Assembly: GCA_964007475.1 (NCBI GenBank)
Contig: OZ023273.1
Span: 63,250,108 to 63,314,107 of the forward strand
DNA length: 64,000 nucleotides
Source of the DNA: Hybos culiciformis
Taxonomy: Eukaryota > Arthropoda > Insecta > Diptera > Hybotidae
Direction: 5' to 3'
Of the stretch, positions 24,260-37,300 are shown one piece after another. Below the pieces are notes generated by a model. It saw nothing but the letters and a program-made list of their open reading frames with translations, was not told where the DNA came from and made no database searches. The translations under genes and the position numbers were made by a program. How positions within the stretch are numbered: position 1 is the first letter of the stretch; the number at the start of each line of letters is the position of its first letter.

Positions 24260-27200
24260 ATGATGTCTCTATGAAGTTCGAAAAATAAAGCACCAAGAAA
24301 ACATTAAGCTACAGAGAAATAAGATTTTTTAAATTATAAATTCAATTCGAATTTGTATTCAAATTATTGGCAAATAATATAAGTAGTCTTGAAGGTATCT
24401 TGATGCTCTTTATGTAGTAGATATTATTTACATATAGCGGACTGGCAGAGATAGTAAAGTATGATAATCGCATTAGATACTTATTAAAAAAAAAATTTCC
24501 TATGAACGTTTTAATTCATTAGACAACATGTCTAACATATTCTTCAATGCTTTATATTTTATTTTTAATATGTAAGTATAAATATATTTTTAATAATCCA
24601 CCAAATAGTTTATTGATGTTACAAAATGAAGGTAGACGTGCCAGTATGTCCATTTATTCATATACAAAATTTAAAAAAAACTTTAAATATCTAATGTCAC
24701 ATCTCATACTATATAAATACGAAAGTTTTTTACTATGTAACTTTATTATGCCGTGGCCCCCTGGCCTAAATACGGAACAAAAATAATATAATCATGAAAC
24801 ACTTAAATAACTATATTACTTTTACCGAGACTTTTACTGAATTTCTAATAATAATTGGTCCACATTTGTCATTGGAAAAACATTTAATTTTGATTAAGAC
24901 TAGAATTTTTTATTTTTATGTTTTAAGTAGGTGTATGCGAAGATTGATATCATTTGATAAATTATCAAAAATTGTAAATAAAACTTTAGCTGACTATTAT
25001 TGTCTTTATTTACCTATATCCAACAAATGTAATAAATAAAAATAACATAGTGAAAATATTTTTCGTATATAAAAATAAATCTTATTCACAAAAGTAGACG
25101 ATACATCGCTTATTTATCTAATCATACAAAAATTCTAACTTACAATGAAAATTTAAATTAATAATGGAATTTATAGCCTTGAAATATAAAAATAGTGTTT
25201 AATATTATAAAAATTGGGTCATTGTTCTGTGCAAAAATAAATGAAAATGAGTGAAATTGGTATAACAATGTATGTATCTATGTAGTGTTATAGTTGTAAT
25301 AAATTAAGATGTTATTATCAAGTTGTAATAAGAGCAGGTATGATACATTAAAACTTTAAAATTATATTTAATGTGAAATATGCGTGCAAATAATGTAAGC
25401 AATAAATGTATAATGTATTTCAAGATTTTCTTTCGGTCAAATCAGATAAAGATATCAAATCAGATAAAGATAATAAAACTTTAACTTTTTGACTGCAGAT
25501 GATTATGATTTGTTGTTTTGAAAAGAAGGGTCAGCGGGCTGGATAATTAAACTTAGAGAAAAAACCAAGTCTTACATTATTCCTAATTGATGGGTCGAGA
25601 TGCCGAAAATAAAAAAAATTTCCAATCAAATACCAGTTAAAAAAGTAATTAAAGTTAAAAAAGTAACTTCTAGACTTAAACGTAAACTGTAGCTTTCAAT
25701 TCCAAATCTAAACAAGTTTGCTTTTAAATAAAGTCGAAATTAAAAATATTTTATATGTATAAAGTACATAAAATATCGGAAGAGAAAACATTTTTATTTT
25801 TGGTGGTATATTTTTTCTGCAAAGGGTGAATAAAGAATGACCTTTAAATTATTTTCAGATTATGAATGATTTTAATAATTTTTTTTTTTATTTATTTTTT
25901 AATGAATTAAAAAAGGTAAAATGTATCTTAAATTGGACGCCTTTAAGTCTGCTGTTGGGTTAGTCAATTTATTAATACTCGTGTATTGCGATTTAATAAA
26001 TACATATGTACAAAAGTGGTTTGTTTTTTAATAAAATAATTAATGTACATATACCTAATATTAATACATGGATCGAGACATAGAAGCAATTCTGGACATG
26101 TTCAATAAATATTAACTAAAAATTTGTATCAACTTCTTTAAATTTATTTTAAATCTATTTTAATTAAAAAAAAAAAGCTATAAAAATGATGGAAATTTTC
26201 TCAATTACAATTTCACAAGATTTTCTTCTTAATGATCATATCGTAATTTGTACAGAGTTGCAGCCAGACAACAAAGAAATGTGTGTAAAAGACAAACTAA
26301 ATACTTAAACATCATAATTATATTGCAATACATACTTAGTTTTTTGAATATAAATATTGAACGAAGGCATTTTTTAGCCCTTTATCGAGATCATTTATGG
26401 GTATTACTAAAATGATTTCAAAAAATTTCGGGAGATGCATTATTTATTATTTTTTTTTTGTTTCTATTATCCTATATACTGAACTTCATAAAAATAAGTG
26501 GATAAAATATTTTAGAGGGCTTCAAAATTTTTAATAAGAAAATAAAGTTTCACCAAGTCTTTCAGTTATATTTTATACATCATTTTGCTCAAGATTTTCT
26601 TCTTATTTTTTTCTCAAGAACTGTCTTCGTCCTTAAATGTGGTCTGAAGGGCTTTTCCTTGAATTTTCATAAGAGCTTTTGTTATATTAAATATCAAAAC
26701 ATATTTACAATTTATACAACGTCTTCATGTAGAATGTGTATTTTAAAATTTACTGCATCGTATTATAAATTTAGATAAAAATAATTAACGTTCTTTAATG
26801 TTTTATTTCAAGTTAAATTTTTAATACGATTGCTGTACTTACATGCATTTTACATCAAATTAATTTATTTCAGTTTTCTAAAAAAATTGTATGACCATCA
26901 TGAAAAAATAATATATATTATTCATTTACTTGGAAAATTATTGTATTAAGTAAGTAAGCTGAAAACTAACTTAATTAAAATTAAGGGGCACTTTTCTTTT
27001 CATAATATAATTTTGAAAATAAATCTGAAAAATAGATAAGTACATACATGGATTTTTGAATTAAGATGAATAAAAGTATGTTTAAACCAAAAAATTATAT
27101 CACGGGTCCTTCTAAAATGAAAATTTTGAACAAAAAATTTGAAATTTGAATGCTGCTATTAATTTGCACGCACAGGTATATGTTAAACAATGATAAATAA

Positions 27201-28276
27201 AACTATAGAATCATTAATAAAAAATAAAGTTATAAAGGAAAAATATTGATTAATTTTTTTTAATTTTACGAATCAATGGAATTTTTGTATGATTACAAAT
27301 CAATGGAATTTTTGTATAATTTCTTTATCGAATCTCCATCCATAACAATTTCTACTTTAAATTTAAATCAATCTAAAAAAGAAGACTTTGATAAAAATAG
27401 TTGAAAATTTTTTTTTAATAAAGACAAAAAATACAAGATAAGTATTTCTTTATCTATCTAGCTACACGTAAAAGTACATGTGACTATGTACATTACAATT
27501 ATATCTACGATTAAAATCTTAAATTTGTAACTATATTATTAATAGTCAACATTTTAAAAATAATGAATATAATGAATATTCCAGATTAACTAATGTCAAT
27601 TTTTAAAGTTTTCTATTAAAGATAAAAATAATAAATAAGTTGTTTTAAATTTTTGGTATTTAGAGGAAATTGAATTATTCTCATCAATATACGCATTTAT
27701 AGTAGTTGCTATTTTAAAAAGAAATGCATATAATTAATTAACTCTTTGTTTACCATTATTTGTATATAATGATCCAATAATTATATGATAACAATGATTC
27801 ATTATAAATATTAAAAACATAAGGGCACAAAGATACAAGATACAAAACGATTATAAATAAACATAATTTTAAGGTTTGTAAATCATTAACAATATTGTAT
27901 AATGTACTTATGCATGGAATATTGAATTAATTATTTATTTATTTGAATTAATCCTAATACATAAATGCATTAAAATTACAATTTTTAGTGCACTCGGTAA
28001 CTTGACCATATGGCACTTGAATTAATTCTTCCGGCTGTCGATGTTTTGTAAACATTTTTTTATTCAAAATTTGACGTTAATATTTTTTTTTTTAGTCATT
28101 TCGAATTTATATTGAGACCTGTTTTTCTTCTCACAAATCATTAGACAAAATTTCTTTAAATCAAATTGCGACTTAATTTTATGAAAAAAAAAACTTTCGA
28201 TTATGTTTATACCTGGATCATTAACAATATCATTTATGAATTTTTTTTTGATAATTAATAAAAAATAAGAAGAGAT
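24260..28276. other. AT-rich non-coding DNA with two short direct repeats
   Basis: No supportable gene. Two perfect short direct repeats are visible: TCAAATCAGATAAAGATA in tandem at 25437-25454 and 25455-25472, and AATCAATGGAATTTTTGTAT at 27271-27290 and 27298-27317. Frames near 24547-25039 are unconvincing. Confidence 0.5.
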
Positions 28277-28285
28277 AAGTAAAAC

Positions 28286-28621
28286 GGGATCTGGACAATT
28301 CACCGTAAGTAATTCGCCGTATAGCAATTCACCGTGTACCAATTCACCGTCAAATCATCGTATGAGCAATTCACCGTATGAATAATTCACCGTTTTGGTT
28401 ATATATTGAATATGTTTATAATAAGTTTGTTTATAGCACATCAAAACACAATATGCGATTAAAATTATGAGTATTTCACCATTTTGGTTATCTATTGAGA
28501 CGTTTGAATTTGTAAATTTGGGGCGGGCGGTTGCTTAGTGGGATTTGCGGCGCTATACGGGAATTGCTATACGGTGAATTGCTGTACGGTGAATTGTAAT
28601 ACGGTGAATTGTCCGCAAATC
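28286..28621. mobile_element. 336-bp Foldback/Mutator-like MITE with arrayed ends
   Basis: The left end is GGGATCTGGACAATTCACCG and the right end, read on the other strand, is GATTTGCGGACAATTCACCG. Inside each end, CAATTCACCGTA-type units recur at intervals of roughly 13-18 bp (at least six on the left, four as TACGGTGAATTG on the right). The flanks are a perfect 9-bp duplication, AAGTAAAAC, at 28277-28285 and 28622-28630. Inverted ends built of short repeats with a 9-bp duplication are the hallmark of Drosophila Foldback elements, which belong to the Mutator-like group. There is no coding frame. A clearly related end starts at 63632. Confidence 0.75.
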
Positions 28622-28630
28622 AAGTAAAAC

Positions 28631-30875
28631 ACATATTAAGAATATATTTAAATTTTTTTTTGATTATAAAATAATAATTAATCAATTGACATTTGAAGTA
28701 TAATAGAATTGAATAATTTTCGAAAAATTAAATTATAAAATTTAAATACCGTACTTTTTTTTTCAATTGAGAACATCTTGAAATAATTTTAGTTTCAAAA
28801 TAAGAAAAAAATAACTAATTTATTATTCTGATTCTATCTTAATATAATTACTACATAACGTGTACTATTAATAATAGTATCCTATATATACATACATCAA
28901 ATTCTTTTATTAGACTAATTTTTATAATTTATTTCTTTATTATGTTTATTTCTAATTCCCATATTATTTGTAAGCTAGTGCGTGCATATATACATCAAAA
29001 AGATATTAAATGTAATAAAAAAAAAAAAATACGTTAACTTATTTTCAAACAGTTAAATAGATTCTAATCATAAACACGAGTCATTTTCAAACTCTAAGCC
29101 CGTGAAATGTTGTTGATTTTTTTGATTATTTTATAATTTATAATATTTTGAATATACACAAAGATATACTAAATAACAAACCTCTATAATACTACAACAA
29201 TGTCTAATTAAATTCTAATCAGTTCCAAAAATATATACTTATATATTTTTTTACCACAAATAAAATGAGGAATATATTATGCGAATAAAATAGAGATATA
29301 AATGTTCAATGTCAAGAAATCTTCTCTATATGATTGGTAAAAGTTGTTAAACTTGATACATTGGGATCTTAATGACATTTTTGTCTTGGGCAGTCTTACA
29401 ATTTATGTAGAATACTGTATACCTACATAATTATTATTATTAAAAAAAAATTTTTTGTTATTTATCTTTTAGCCGGTTGAAAAAAAACTAAAAATAAAAA
29501 TTCACAATTAGTATACCTATAAGAAGAAATTATACTTGTACGAAATTAATAAAAATCAAATAAGTTTTGCATATTTGTTTAAGTTTGAACAACTAAAAAA
29601 AATAAATTAAAAGAAATTAACTGTATACGTTTTTTTAAAATCGACTAAATTGTGCATTAGTATTGAATTTGAGGTAAAAAACTAATGGAACAACAACAAA
29701 ATTATCTAACAAAAACAAGAGTGAGATAGATTAGTAGAACTTAATAATAATTAAACTTTTAATTCTCCAAAGCTTAAAGTATATAAGTATCTATATACTT
29801 AATTACTTTTTAATATTATCGAATTTGATAAAAAATTTACGTAATAATTTAAAAACTAATCTAAGAGCTAATTGCACTATCTACAATCTATACATATAAA
29901 TTTGATTAATGTGTTAAAAATTCAAAATTTAAATATTAAAGATAAAAAACAATTAAAATGGACGAACTTTTGTGTGCAAAATATCTTAACAGCTAATTAT
30001 ACAATCTTAAAGCGAGAAAAAGAACTGTTTTCTTTATTTAACTCGATTAAATCACCAAACCATATTATTATTATACACATATGACGAAAGCTTTTGGACA
30101 CACAACAAAGTAGAATTTTAGATTTTTATTCCAATAGCTACATACATTTTTTTTTTTCATTTATAAACAAAATAGCACATATATATGTATTTTATGTATT
30201 CAATTATAAATCGATGACGGAATTTTTTATTATACTTATTATTCATATTAATGTATAGGCAAAGGCATGAATATAATATTTTATCTATATAAACTTTACT
30301 ATAATCACATTTGTAAAAAATTAGAAAAATAAAAAGTCGATATAGGTATATAAATAATAATAATAATAATATATTAAGTATTCAAAGATTATAAGAATTT
30401 AATCAGTTCTTATGTATTTCATAAGTATTTTTTTTTTTCTTTGAAAACAATTAAAGTACTTTAGTAATATCAGCTGATTATAATCGTATACATTAAATGT
30501 TTTGTTTAACGTTTTTTTGTTAAATATAAGCTTGACGGAAATTTAAATTAAGAAATTTCATGTCAAACAAAAAAAAATGTTTATAAGTATGTATAAAATA
30601 AAATTTGATATCTTTGTAAGCATTAAATATTAAATTTATTCAAATTTAATCCCATATTCAATTTATTATGGCCTTATCACTCAATCTGTTTTATAAGCCG
30701 TATAATTAGTACAAATTTTTATTGCACAAACGTACGTACGGAAATTTTATTTGAAACTTTAAAGAAAAAAAAAAAAAAAAGTTCGCAGACAAAAAATATA
30801 TTATTGTATCAAATATAAAATAGATCATATCATTATTAAATTAAAGTTATTCATTTGTAAATTACTTATTGTCCA
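28631..30875. other. AT-rich non-coding DNA
   Basis: Nothing supportable. Confidence 0.45.
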
Positions 30876-31170
30876 TTGAATATTCTCTGGTCTAAAGCAA
30901 CTTTCATTTATTTTCAACTCATATGTGTAGAACCTTTAGATTTTATTTCAACTCTGTCCCTCAAAGTTTATATCGCGACAATTATAAATAAGTCTCAAGA
31001 TCAAACTCTAAAGCTGGCTGCAGTGGACTTTAGGGAATACTATTTTTCACATGGTCAATTTTACGTAACTCTCACAAGAGTTAACTAACCGGGCAGCTTT
31101 TAATATTAACACCAGATGAAAAAGCCAAGAATTTAATCTACAAAGAAGTTCAACAGAAATACTTTTTTTT
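30876..31170 (+). pseudogene. Helitron helicase (Pif1-type) C-terminal remnant
   Basis: The frame at 30876-31088 contains INKSQDQTLKLAAVDFREYY followed by FSHGQFYVTLTRVN. This matches the final helicase motifs of Pif1-like SF1B helicases encoded by Helitrons (the I-N-K-S-Q-G-Q-T-L motif V region and the S-H-G-Q-x-Y-V-x-x-S-R motif VI). After a TAA and a change of frame, the sequence LLILTPDEKAKNLIYKEVQQ follows (about 31098-31158), which corresponds to the usual tail of these proteins. G-to-D in the motif (SQDQ), the stop and the frameshift show that it is dead. Everything upstream of motif V is missing or unrecognisable. Confidence 0.7.
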
Positions 31171-31197
31171 TTGTGGATACAGTTCCTATATTAATAT

Positions 31198-31214
31198 GCG
31201 GGTGAAGTCGCTAG
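31198..31214 (+). mobile_element. Candidate Helitron 3' terminus
   Basis: Immediately downstream of the helicase remnant, GCGGGTGAAGTCGCTAG ends in CTAG followed by T. Helitrons end in CTRR, insert between A and T, and carry a short GC-rich hairpin just before the end. Here GCG(31198-31200)...CGC(31209-31211) could form a minimal stem, weaker than in intact copies. Position and orientation agree with the protein remnant. Confidence 0.45.
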
Positions 31215-31259
31215 TAAAAAATATATTTGTTTATAACGGCGTTGTTCCATTTTGGTAAA

Positions 31260-31348
31260 TTTATCCATAACGCATATCGATAATCATCGAAACATAAAAA
31301 AATATCGATATCACAAAATATTGATATTTATCGAACATTCCTACCCTG
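31260..31348. repeat. ATCGATA-rich segment, possible hAT terminus
   Basis: TATCGATAATCATCGA, AATATCGATATC and ATTGATATTTATCGA follow each other, and the segment closes with CATTCCTACCCTG at 31348. Read on the other strand it begins CAGGGTAGGAATG, like a hAT end. No partner end or 8-bp duplication was found, so only one end is claimed. Confidence 0.3.
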
Positions 31349-32449
31349 TAATACTTGCATTATTTTAATATGTTAAATTAAAGCCTTCATAAGGGTTACG
31401 AATGTTTAATTAATATAAGAATAATTAAATATTTTTTACGGAAACTAATTTTTTTTTTATTTGATTATGTTTTAATTATATATTACTTTATCGCTATATC
31501 CAAAATAATTTTTGAGGAAAAAAAAAACCTACAAGTATTGAATTCTAAATTTTGTTTATTACTAGTTTATTTATTCGATAATTCAAAAGTATTTGGAACA
31601 TAAAATAAATAAAATATTTTTCAATCGAAGCACGAATTATCGATAATTAATAAGTATATACTATGTATAATAATACTTGTTTGTCAAAAAAATATTCAAA
31701 GAATAAATTCTTTAAAATGTGTCGAATATTTTGGTAATGTTGTCTGAAGCGAAATATAAAAAAAAAATACAAATAAAGGTCAAACCGATAATTTAAATAG
31801 TAAAAAAAAAAAAATTAAAAAATCTAAAAATTCAATTTATATTATTTGCGGGAAGTAAATTATTAAAGATTTGTGCACGTTCATTGTATTAATACTTTAC
31901 TTATTTTTATTTATTATATTTATATTTATATTATTTGTTTTGGATAATATATGAAATGATACTAAAACTTAAAAATATGCTGCTAATTTTAAAAATATAT
32001 TAATTCCGTATATAGTGTATGTACAGATTTATTATTTAAACAATTTGAATACCAAACAAAAAGTTAAATATTTCACAGTATAGTACAAAGAGATAATTAA
32101 TATATGAGCTTTAAGCGAGGCTTTTAGCTTCAAATTAAACAACTTAGGGGATTTTTTAGATGAATTGACAAATTAAAATCAATATTCCGGCTATATCTTG
32201 AATTAATAAAAGGAAAGGCTTTAATCGGACTATAAGTTTTTAATTATCTTCAAAAATATAATAAAATTTCTACTAATTCTATATAATATTTAACTTCCTG
32301 ACTAATAATTTGAAAAGAAAAAAGATAATGACCCAAAATTTTTTGATAAGCTCAAATATTTTAATACTTTAATACCTTTTTTCAAATTATAGTAAAATTT
32401 ATGAGTATTTACTAGTGTACATTGTACCTTAAATGTAAGAAAAAAGAAC
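31349..32449. other. AT-rich non-coding DNA
   Basis: Nothing supportable. Confidence 0.45.
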
Positions 32450-32467
32450 AATATGATCTCTTTATTA

Positions 32468-32618
32468 GACATTATCTTAATTATAACTTTTTCACAGTAT
32501 AGTATTCGTATAAATATTAACTAGCTATTTAAGATATTTGTATCTTTATCTCTTGTACTATTTTATGAATTGTTAAGAATTATATGAATGATGAAATAAA
32601 GAATAATAATAATAATAA
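32468..32618 (+). mobile_element. 5'-truncated LINE or SINE insertion with perfect 18-bp TSD
   Basis: A 151-bp insert ends in GATGAAATAAAGAATAATAA followed by further AAT units. It is flanked by the perfect 18-bp direct repeat AATATGATCTCTTTATTA at 32450-32467 and 32619-32636. A duplication of this length with a 3' AAT-rich tail is diagnostic of target-primed retrotransposition. It keeps only the 3' untranslated end. The undamaged duplication indicates a fairly recent insertion. Confidence 0.8.
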
Positions 32619-32636
32619 AATATGATCTCTTTATTA

Positions 32637-33895
32637 ATTCATATTTTTAATTTATATAAACAAGATAAAAAATAACTTCATCTTCGTCATCTGATTACGA
32701 TAAGAAACAATATACTTTATTTTATTGGTTTTTATATTATTATAAATCTGAACTTTCAAAGTTTTTTTTTACATTAATATATTCTCATATCTACACGATT
32801 GTTCTATCTGTGACTACTGAATTAATACAATATAATATATTCAATGTCAAATTCAATATATAACGTCCGAACGCAAAACTGCTATGCTCGAATTTTTTTG
32901 GTTATTATCAAGGATAATTTTTGATAGTCAGTCTCCAAATGACGCGAATGTAATTTTCCTCGCTGAGTATTTTTAGCAAATTTTGAAAATTTTTTAACTT
33001 AGCTTTCTATACATCTCCGAATATCAAATTAAGAAAATTACGAAAATTTTCAAACAAATAACATTGATAGCAACCTATGTGATAATTTTTCAAGAAATTG
33101 TAATACATGTAAGTATGTATTACAATTTTTTTGGACCAGTTGAATCAAAAAATACTACTTGTATAGTGGTAAAAAGAGTCCACCATTTCTACACACTCTT
33201 TTCATTTGCTAATATGTAGTTGTAAATTTTAGTGCAGTAGTTGTAAAATCTATTTTTTTTTACGAATTAATCACCTGGACAATTTTTGGCCAGTTGTATA
33301 ATTCTAAAATACATTCCTAAAAATAGGTAAATATTATATAAACTAAAATTTACTGATAATTGCACAAGTCACAAATATATATACCTACAAATATATATAT
33401 CCTTTTATAAATACACAATCACAAACATTACGCTCGAAACGTTTTAAGTTCGCCAAGAGAAGTAAATTAGAGTATGTATATTATTTTATCAACAGAAAAT
33501 TTTACTAATTTGAAACACAATCCTAAAAAAAAAATAAAGAGAAATCATTTCAAAAATAAAAATAAAAAGAAAGATATTATTAGCCTTAAATATTTAATGT
33601 ATTTTGAATGAAATATGAATTTTTAAGATAATTTTAGTTTTTTGGCATTATGCCAAATCGCAATTGAAAAAATCAATGCAATAATCTGATAAATACACAT
33701 TATAAAATTTCTGAGAAAAATAGAAAAAGTTTTATAAAACATATAATAAGCTGTAAATTTAAAACAAATTGTATTAAAAAAAATTATAATGATAATCACT
33801 CTTCCGGCTTCTAAACTCTCCGACATTAAATTATTATAGTTGAGTGAGCAACAACATAATAGTATTTAATACGATATTTACAATCTCACATGCAA
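32637..33895. other. AT-rich non-coding DNA
   Basis: Nothing supportable. Confidence 0.45.
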
Positions 33896-34372
33896 TGCCA
33901 AGAGTACTCGAATACTTGGAAATATTATATCTCGAGTACTCGAAATACTCGTCGATTTTTGGAAATAGATTCACAAAAAAATAAAGGTTAAGTACTTACT
34001 TAAAGTTTTACTTACTTTATTTCTTACAGTTATAAAATAATATATATGAAAAATGCAAGTGTATCTTATCTTTTCATTTTGCTGTTCGATGTTTAAATTA
34101 TTTAGTTTTTTGATTTTTGGTTAAATTGTTTAGTATTATAAAATTCTGTGTATTCTAAATTACTATCAGTCTGTTCAGAATTGATTAGATGAATGATATT
34201 ACTTGTAGCCTGTAGCAACAATTACTTAATTTCGCAATATATTATTAATATATTTACAAAATTGACAAATCAGAACATAAATTATTACTCGAAATACTCG
34301 AATAAAAATTGCACCTCAAAATCATCAAACACTTACGTATATTCGTGTATCGAGTACTCGTACCAACCTTTC
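33896..34372. repeat. Segment bounded by TCGAGTACTCGA palindromes
   Basis: GAGTACTCGAATAC and CTCGAGTACTCGAAATACTC lie at 33902-33951, and CTCGAAATACTCGAATA plus ATCGAGTACTCGTACCAACC lie at 34288-34367. The shared word is the palindrome CGAGTACTCG. This may be a MITE of about 480 bp with imperfect inverted ends, but I could not match the outermost bases or a duplication. Confidence 0.35.
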
Positions 34373-34375
34373 TAA

Positions 34376-37300
34376 GCCATATATCATGCGTCCATGATAC
34401 GAAAAAATAAGCCTTTATCCTCGCACTTATCTTTCAAATAGCTCTTAACTTTTATCTGTATGCTCTTTCGAATAATTGATTCTTTTTTACTTTTGGGCGT
34501 CTCCGTTTGTTTTTTGTGAAGTAAAATTCTAATTCGAAAAAGTGTAGTTATCTATTTTTTGATCTGTTGCCTTGTTTTTGTTAAATTTGCTAAGTTTCAT
34601 TAAGTTTTGTCAGATAAAATAACTTAGCCTTTTTTCATATTTTATTTTAATTAGACAAAAAAAAATCACGGCAATTTTCTTTTCTCTTCCATATATAAAT
34701 GTACACTTTACACACAAATATAGTAAGTATATAGACAAATGTATAATATATGTATAAATAAGTAGATATAATTTTTTTTTTTTTTTTTTGAGTGGGCTTG
34801 TAAACAAAAACAAAAATTAGACAACCTCTAAAGCAGACAGATTTTGCAATTTATATTTTTCAACATAATGATTTCTTTTTTTTGCAAAAAAAAAAAATAT
34901 AAATAAATTCAAAAAAACATTTTTTTTTGTTATGGTAATGAAAGTTAAGTATTTTGAAATTTTTAAATATTTTTATCATATATGTTTTGTTGTTATTCAA
35001 AAATTCTATACTCTCATTGTACAAATATAATAATAAGAATATTATTAGTCTTAGTAGAGAAAATTATTTGTCAAACTTGTTGAATTTTAAAAATAAATTA
35101 AATTAAATATGGTTCTAATATTCTATGTATATATCTGAAGTAAAGTATGAAGATTATTTTCTGTTTTCTTGAAGTAAAAAGTGCTTACTTCACACTTCGA
35201 ATGTTCTTTCCATATTAGTTTACTAAATGGCGAAAACTTATTTGTTATAATTTTCAATTTCTTTCCATCTTTCACTGTGGCAATACGTTAAAATAAGGAG
35301 ATTCAAGAACCTAAATCTAAATAAAAGAAATATTTTCTTCAATGTACTTTATTTCTATGTTAACTATAAATGTGTACATAAATCTATAATTTTAGTTATT
35401 TTTTTTTTAAATAATTGGACAAACCTATATAAGACCTAAATAAAAGGTTTTTTTTATTTTGAAAAATAAAGTATATTTTTAATACGTATATTATTTTATT
35501 ATGATTTAATTCTAGAGGTACATTTATTGTAAATTTATTGCGGTCCCTTAAAGCTTATTTTAAATGTATTTTAATCGTAGTTTTACTGCAAACATTTCAC
35601 ACTTTTATAATATGTTAATTTTAATGGATAATTTTACTTTAAATGGTATGACGAAGACGATGATCAAAAATGCCCTTACTAGTTTTCTGTATTGCCAATG
35701 TCTGAGAGCCAAGCATACTATTCTTCCTTCAAACTTTATTTTTTTTATATTTTCAAAAGACCTTGATTCGGGGCAAAAAAAAATACAAGAAAATCCTCTT
35801 TTTTTTTTTTTTGAAGGAGAAGTCTTATTCATAGAAAAATATATACATTGTACAACGCATAAAATTTTATTATTTTTTTTTTTTTTGTATTTTATATGCA
35901 ATGTTGAGTTGTTGACTTAAAAAAAAATTTAAAGAATATACAGTAATTTCCGCAAAAATATCACACAAATTGAAAGAATAATTAACGACTTTTGCATAAA
36001 AAAGCACATAAGTATAGTACCTAGTTTATTATTGTATCAACAATTACTTAACATGAAGAGTTGAAACTAGGGTTCAACTACAGATAAACGGTGTTTGAGT
36101 TGAAATAGAGTTAACCTAACTAAGCCCAATAAATTCGCTCCGTTCAGTTGTTAACTCTTTCAATGTAAACTGTTAACCCTGATAAAAGTAAGAAGCAACA
36201 GCTGTTTGTTTTGTTTCTCAGTTCAACCACAGTCGTTTTTGATTATGTACATGGAAAAATCAAATTTTCAAATCTAAATTCTGAACTAAAGTTTGGATTA
36301 TCAAAAAAAAAAATAACAAAAAAATTAAAAAAATAATAACTTACTTTTTTTTCTTTAAGACGACACTGAAGTAAAATATAACACAAAATTAAATTTATAA
36401 AGGTTTTATTATAAATTATTTATGAAAAAAAAAAACCAAAATTATAGTTTATATTTGCATTGCCGCCAAAATCACTACTTTTGTCACATACAAACATTTA
36501 AATTTATTTTTTTATTATAGTGGTTTTAAAAAATTATAAAAAAAACTTTCCTTTTCTTATTGAAAAATATTTAATTTTTTTTTCTTTTTTATGAAAAAAT
36601 ACATTTCGAAAATACTTAAAAATAAAAAAATAAAAAAAAAACAAAAAATGTTTTTCTTAATTAATATACTTATATTTTTTATTTCTTTTTTTTTTTTTAC
36701 TTAATTTATTGTCACAATTTATTTATTTCTTTTTTTTTTTTCAAAATTGAATTAAAATAATTTTTATTTTATTTTTTTTGACATAAAATAAATATAACTT
36801 AAATTTGGCGGTATATTTATTATGAATTTGAAACACAAAATTATTATTTTTTTTTTTGTTTTAAACTTTATTTTCGTTTTTTTTTTAATTTATAATTTTA
36901 TACAATAGTTTAATATAAAAAAATTTGATTAAAATCAGATTTAATTTATAAATTACTTGTTCATAAAAATAAAAAACAAAAAAAATATATGTTGAAACCG
37001 TAAATTAAGAAACAAAAATAGTTATTCTTAGAGTTGCGTTTAGAAACAGATTTGATAGAGTTCTGAGCTAAATTCTGAGATACGGTATTGAATAAATTTT
37101 AAAAAATTTTTTCAAATTTTTTTTAATTAGATAGATAGAAAAATAAATTGTAGGTTTTGTTAAGTTTTGAAATTAAATATTTTCAGGGGAAAAATTAAAG
37201 AATAAATTATTATTATTAAAAATTAAAAAAGTTTATTATTTAATTTTTTTTTGATAAAAATTTAATATTTATTTGGTAAATTTTAATACCTAGCCAAATT

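Noticed and set aside
24547..25039. Two consecutive plus-strand frames in the same region
   Set aside because: One short patch (LLMLQNEGRRASMSIYSY) looks protein-like, but there is no motif, plausible start or splice pair.
35564..35920. Overlapping frames on both strands, 118 and 98 codons
   Set aside because: Composed largely of T/A-run translation (FFFF, KKKK), with no motif or splice context.
36070..36180. TAGGGTTCAAC ... GTTAACCCTG, hAT-like ends about 110 bp apart
   Set aside because: Only the AGGGTT core is shared, and the 8-bp flanks (GTTGAAAC and ATAAAAGT) do not match.
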